From: Candidatus Delongbacteria bacterium
GTDB taxonomy: Bacteria; UBA4055
Direction: 5' to 3'
Length of the DNA: 5,180 nt
NCBI GenBank assembly: GCA_003477045.1
Contig: DMTS01000184.1
Span: 1-5,180 of the forward strand
Shown here: piece after piece, positions 3,218 through 5,180 of the stretch
Position numbering within the stretch: the stretch's first letter is position 1
How the letters are laid out: the number at the start of each line of letters is the position of its first letter
Made by a program: the position numbers and the translations under genes
Notes under the pieces: model-generated
What the model was told of the DNA's origin: nothing
Databases searched by the model: none
The model's input: the letters and a program-made list of their open reading frames with translations, nothing else

Positions 3218-5180
3218 TATTATAAGAGAGCTATTATATCGATTAATCTTTTAATGATGGAAATTACTCTCTTTTCCCATTCAAATTATAATTTATTTCA
3301 GCAAGATCAGAATTCTTTAGATAGTTTGATAAATAGCACTTACAAAAGTACCCAGAAACCTTATCCAGAGAATCGGGTCCACCGTGCTGGCCTTTTCTGG
3401 ATGAACATAAGTAACTGCGGATATGTCGGTAATATATCTTCTGAGGAAGATCCGGTTTTTGACCCTTGTACAGGCAAGCCGGCAGTTTCAGGTGAAATGC
3501 CCGGCGATTCAGGTCAAGGATATCTATTTGCAGCTTCTTTAATGCTCGGAGGATATTTAGATTCAGCAAGTATTAGCATTGATGGAACCAATATGAAGGT
3601 GTTTCAAGGGCCTTTAGTCAGCACTGCTTGGGAAGGCAGCACAACAATTTATGGTGCTGAGATAAAGCCATATTTCCTTGATGAAGATCTTTCTGGAATA
3701 ACCCGAGGTAGGATTTATGAATCTTCGTGCGTAGAAGGCCGGATGAATTGCCTATTTCAAGATGTTTATGATCCCAAAGCAACAGCTTATGAACAGTTTA
3801 CGACAAGATTTAGTGATAAAGGTACAGACCATTATACTTGGGACCAATTTGATAGTAGAAGTCATATTCCGCTTGGGATCGAAATCAAGCAAACCAGTTA
3901 TGCATGGCCTTATGATTATGCAAAGAAATTTATAATAATAGATTACACAGTTTACAATCTCAATAATGAAAAGAAAGATATTTATGATTTTTTTATTGGG
4001 CTACATACCGACTGTGATATAAAAAATACGAATTTCAGCAAATACGGACACATGGACGACATTTGTGGCTTTATTGAAAAATGGGACAGTTATATCGATC
4101 CTGCAACTGGTGATAAGAAATCTGTAGAATTAAATCTTATTTGGTCCGCTGATAATGACGGCAGGAGTTATGAATATTCAGACGAAATTGGCTGGGAAAT
4201 AGCGCGAGAACCGAGTGCGGGAGCCCCACTTTACGGCGCAACGGGCAATTTTTCCGTTATGGTTCTCAGAAATCCAAATCCAAATTCTAGATATTCTTTC
4301 AATATATCTTCTCTTGGCTCTTTTGAAAGTGAGGATTGGGGGCCTCACTGGAAAACAGGATTGCATTCAGACTGGCAATATGATCTCACACCTAAACAAA
4401 AGGGTTATGATGACACAAATTATGACAACTTGTATTGGTTTTATGAACCTCTATTTGGCGGAAGAACCGAAGGGACACCTGTTGGCGACAAAGGCCGTTA
4501 CATGGTAATGTCTAACGACGAATTCGATCATAATCTCACAAGTATAAGAGAGATTTATCTCGGAATGGATACGCAAACTGACAGTACTCCTATTCCTCAA
4601 GCGGATAAATGGCAGCCGTGGGTCGTGACTGGCACGGAACAGGCAGGGGGTATATCGGACGGTACTCTAAAAGAATTAAATGATTTAGCAAATGGATCTG
4701 AGCAGAGATTTTTATTGTCGTTCGGTCCTCTCGGTTATGAGAAATACGAGAATGTAGCTATAGACATCGACGGCGATTCCCTTGGTATACCAGACGATTT
4801 TATAAATAAAAAAGTCTGGAAGTTCGCTTACGGAGATTCTCTTAAGCTGACTTTAGCGTTTATGGTGAGTGAAAACTTCCACACTTCACTTGATCAAGAT
4901 CCGAACTATGCGGACAGCACGATCGTTGACCTAACTGACGGCCTTGATGTGTCTCTGTTTGATCAGGGCTGGTACGATGCGTTTAATAATGTTGTCTGGG
5001 CTGAAAGAGTGTTTGATACACCTATGTATGATACTCCGGTTAAGCGTTGGGGCACATCAAAAAAGGACGGCTGGTACGGAGAGGATGTAGGCGCGGATGG
5101 CATGTTTGGTGACCTTATTAACGATACTTACTGCTGGTGGATGGATAAAAATTATCCGGGTCCTGACGACGGAGAAAATG
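3215..5180 (+). CDS. Large probable secreted protein of unknown function, 3'-truncated by window edge
   Basis: An uninterrupted frame runs from ATG 3215 to the window end (655 codons plus one base, no stop). The N-terminus (MYYKRAIISINLLMMEITLF) has Lys-Arg then a mostly hydrophobic stretch, like a signal peptide, although Glu17 makes it imperfect and no clear cleavage site is seen. The rest is rich in Asp, Gly, Tyr and Trp with no further membrane segment, as in exported beta-rich proteins. Recognisable stretches are IKQTSYAWPYDYAKKFIIID (224-243) followed by YTVYN, FFIGLHTDCDI (259-269), LIWSADNDG (308-316), GWEIA (326-330), RFLLSFGPLG (498-507), GDSLKLTLAFM (540-550) and GADGMFGD (626-633). 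I associate this set with large secreted proteins, often carrying C-terminal sorting or FlgD-like Ig domains, from FCB-related candidate phyla. That C-terminal part would lie outside the window. Acidic DIDGDSLGIPDDF (517-529) could bind Ca2+ but this is unproven. No enzyme motif is recognised. A hairpin and a 139-nt gap separate it from the lanthipeptide operon, so a functional link is not implied. Confidence 0.85.
   Translation, partial: MYYKRAIISINLLMMEITLFSHSNYNLFQQDQNSLDSLINSTYKSTQKPYPENRVHRAGLFWMNISNCGYVGNISSEEDPVFDPCTGKPAVSGEMPGDSGQGYLFAASLMLGGYLDSASISIDGTNMKVFQGPLVSTAWEGSTTIYGAEIKPYFLDEDLSGITRGRIYESSCVEGRMNCLFQDVYDPKATAYEQFTTRFSDKGTDHYTWDQFDSRSHIPLGIEIKQTSYAWPYDYAKKFIIIDYTVYNLNNEKKDIYDFFIGLHTDCDIKNTNFSKYGHMDDICGFIEKWDSYIDPATGDKKSVELNLIWSADNDGRSYEYSDEIGWEIAREPSAGAPLYGATGNFSVMVLRNPNPNSRYSFNISSLGSFESEDWGPHWKTGLHSDWQYDLTPKQKGYDDTNYDNLYWFYEPLFGGRTEGTPVGDKGRYMVMSNDEFDHNLTSIREIYLGMDTQTDSTPIPQADKWQPWVVTGTEQAGGISDGTLKELNDLANGSEQRFLLSFGPLGYEKYENVAIDIDGDSLGIPDDFINKKVWKFAYGDSLKLTLAFMVSENFHTSLDQDPNYADSTIVDLTDGLDVSLFDQGWYDAFNNVVWAERVFDTPMYDTPVKRWGTSKKDGWYGEDVGADGMFGDLINDTYCWWMDKNYPGPDDGEN

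Noticed and set aside
3264..3569. Antisense open frame (101 codons) in the secreted-protein gene
   Set aside because: The + strand frame is continuous for 655 codons with a signal-like N-terminus and family-like motifs; the antisense protein shows none.
4178..4508. Two overlapping alternative-frame ORFs (antisense 4178-4366, + strand 4215-4508)
   Set aside because: Both are out of frame with the long secreted-protein reading frame and have no recognisable domains.

Overview
The window carries the 3' part of a class I lanthipeptide (LanB/LanC type RiPP) gene cluster, followed by the start of an unrelated-looking large secreted protein. All genes read on the + strand.

Layout: (1) 1-676, the C-terminal end of a LanB glutamylation subunit whose start lies upstream of the window. 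(2) 673-1599, a separate LanB elimination subunit (SpaB_C / thiopeptide-type bacteriocin biosynthesis domain), coupled to the first by an ATGA overlap. (3) 1592-2818, a LanC cyclase starting at TTG behind a strong Shine-Dalgarno and overlapping the previous gene by 8 nt. (4) 2869-3075, a 68-residue precursor peptide with a 29-residue double-glycine leader and a 39-residue core holding nine Cys and nine Ser/Thr. (5) 3090-3121, a strong hairpin that probably ends the transcript. (6) 3215 to the window end, the first 655 residues of a large, probably exported, Asp/Tyr/Trp/Gly-rich protein that is still open at the edge.

How they should work together (established for class I lanthipeptides): the precursor leader is bound by the dehydratase; core Ser/Thr are glutamylated from Glu-tRNA by the first protein, glutamate is eliminated by the second to give Dha/Dhb, and LanC adds Cys thiols to form (methyl)lanthionine rings. 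The leader would then be removed after GG during or after export. No transporter, protease or immunity gene is visible; these must lie upstream or elsewhere.

Organism: the base composition looks AT-rich. The leader type and the two-gene LanB resemble Bacteroidota class I lanthipeptide clusters. The secreted protein resembles those I associate with candidate phyla around the FCB group (Marinimicrobia, Cloacimonadota, Delongbacteria, KSB1 and similar). The clear Shine-Dalgarno sequences are less typical of Bacteroidota proper. An FCB-superphylum bacterium, possibly an uncultured lineage, is my inference and is not proven by the window. I see no tRNA, rRNA, CRISPR array or mobile element.
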